DNA of 33,131 nucleotides from assembly GCF_018785245.1 (NCBI RefSeq), contig NZ_WQPL01000008.1, positions 1 through 33,131 on the forward strand, in the 5' to 3' direction. This stretch comes from Collinsella aerofaciens (GTDB lineage: Bacteria > Actinomycetota > Coriobacteriia > Coriobacteriales > Coriobacteriaceae). Of the stretch, positions 32,485-33,131 are shown in pieces. The notes below the pieces were generated by a model. That model made no database searches and was not told the DNA's origin. It was given only the letters and a program-made list of their open reading frames with translations. Positions within the stretch are counted from its first letter, which is position 1; every line of letters starts with the position of its first letter. A program made the position numbers and the translations under genes.

Positions 32485-32933
32485 CAGGAGTTCTCCCTTA
32501 GGCATTTTCCAGCTATGGGGACAAGGTCAAACATTGTGTGGACTATATCGCCCGTATTTGCAATGGTTACCGTGAATTTGCCGTTTCCAAAATCCATTAT
32601 GTGGTAGAGATTGATTGTTAGATCCTTTTGCGCGGCGATCCTCAGAATCCAGTAGGCGCAATTATCACCGCAATTTGAGGCGTTATATATATTCTGCGGC
32701 ATAAAGTACATAAGCAGTAGCGTTTTGGTGCCGCTGGATAGTTTCTCGGGAGGAATGATGCCTAGAATCTTGGTATCGATTGCATTGGGGCCTACCACGG
32801 TGCCTTTGTCGATGGATTTTATGACCCTTTGGGCAAAGGAGTCTTGAAACCACTGGGGCGAATATACGTTATCGAAGTAAACGGACGTGTTGTAGATAAC
32901 GTTTTCCATATCACCATAGTGAATTGTTAGCAC
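32484..32933 (-). CDS. DUF4869 family protein
   Basis: This 149-residue protein matches DUF4869: it opens LTIHYGDMENVIYNTSVYFDN and later has LSSGTKTLLLMY (about 75-86), NCGDNCAYWILRIA and LYHIMDFG. The function is unknown. GTG at 32933 is preferred because AAGGAG lies five bases upstream and family members begin M-L-T-I-x-x-G-D-M. ATG codons at 32963 and 32909 are alternatives. The N-terminal region ends near residue 30 and a central stretch contains VVGPNAIDTKILGIIPPEKL. It is first in a two-gene unit with the ATPase/TOPRIM protein. It is short, soluble and AT-richer than the genes to the left. Confidence 0.85.
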   Translation of the reverse strand: MLTIHYGDMENVIYNTSVYFDNVYSPQWFQDSFAQRVIKSIDKGTVVGPNAIDTKILGIIPPEKLSSGTKTLLLMYFMPQNIYNASNCGDNCAYWILRIAAQKDLTINLYHIMDFGNGKFTVTIANTGDIVHTMFDLVPIAGKCLRENS

Positions 32934-32975
32934 GTCAGCTCCTTCGGTTTGCTGATTTGGCATCTAGTGAGATTG

Positions 32976-32981
32976 ATTATA
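32976..32981 (-). promoter_or_regulatory. Consensus -10 upstream of the DUF4869 unit
   Basis: TATAAT reads perfectly on the minus strand, about 43 bases before the GTG. No good -35 is found 16-18 bases upstream. A CGGGC/GCCCG hairpin (32998-33014) lies in that position and may be an operator. Beyond it, to the window end, no gene is seen. Confidence 0.4.
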
Positions 32982-33131
32982 TCGCAGCACATGAGACGGG
33001 CGTTATCGGCCCGCGGTAGATGTGATTGATGACCAAGGTTTGAATTTAATTGGTTGATTTCCGATCTCAGCCGAACACATTGAGCAAATAGGCCATTCCC
33101 GCAGTTAGCCGAACGCCCCCGAGGCCCCATC

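Noticed and set aside
33069-33114. Repeat of AGCCGAAC 38 bases apart near the window end
   Set aside because: It is only eight bases with weak extension and could be chance. The window ends too soon to judge.
1-33131. CRISPR array or integrated prophage
   Set aside because: No regularly spaced repeats, cas genes, integrase or phage structural genes were seen. The tRNA genes show no attached integrase or duplicated tRNA 3' end at a distance.

Overview
The window looks like a chromosomal segment from a GC-rich member of the Coriobacteriia, most likely Collinsella or a close relative. The reasons are a Rho factor with a very long Ala/Lys/Arg-rich N-terminal extension, a sufCBDSU operon next to an Rrf2 regulator, a GGGtGRT protein paired with a NifU-like protein, an M-P-K-T-G sortase signal, and frequent GTG/TTG starts. 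The genus is inferred from gene content and cannot be proven from the sequence alone.

Layout. 1-75: probable right end of an IS110-family element. 105-5000: rho, then a two-gene unit of an anchored coiled-coil-like protein and a VanZ-family protein. 5094-7301 (minus): ROK sugar kinase and a class I aminotransferase. 7467-7758: tRNA-His and two tRNA-Lys(CTT), followed by a pair of large hairpins. 7975-9501 (minus): an atypical fumarate-reductase-fold flavoprotein. 9758-11515 (minus): the NifU-like/GGGtGRT pair. 11919-12728: a REP-associated (RAYT) transposase. 12795-18040 (minus): sufC-sufB-sufD-sufS-sufU, tightly coupled. 18263-19397 (plus): the divergent Rrf2 regulator followed by an MNT/HEPN pair. 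19525-21300: a secreted, sortase-anchored protein. 21503-23299: an AAA-ATPase-like/DUF1703 protein with decayed motifs. 23324-24343 (minus) and 24600-31510 (plus): a glycosyltransferase cluster of six family-2 genes. 31507-32933 (minus): an AT-richer two-gene unit of a DUF4869 protein and a compact ATPase with a TOPRIM-like domain.

How the parts work together. SufC/B/D form the ATP-driven Fe-S scaffold, and SufS/SufU supply sulfur. The adjacent Rrf2 protein carries three cysteines suited to sensing a cluster and probably controls the operon from the shared promoter region. The GGGtGRT/NifU-like pair may be a further, uncharacterised Fe-S function. The glycosyltransferase cluster probably builds a cell-surface polysaccharide. 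The rightmost pair looks like a recently acquired accessory system and is the best candidate for something undescribed. A second signal is a set of three related GGGACAAA/TTTGTCCC palindromes: one lies beside the RAYT gene at the end of suf and two lie in the suf/rrf2 control region. They could be REP elements or operators.
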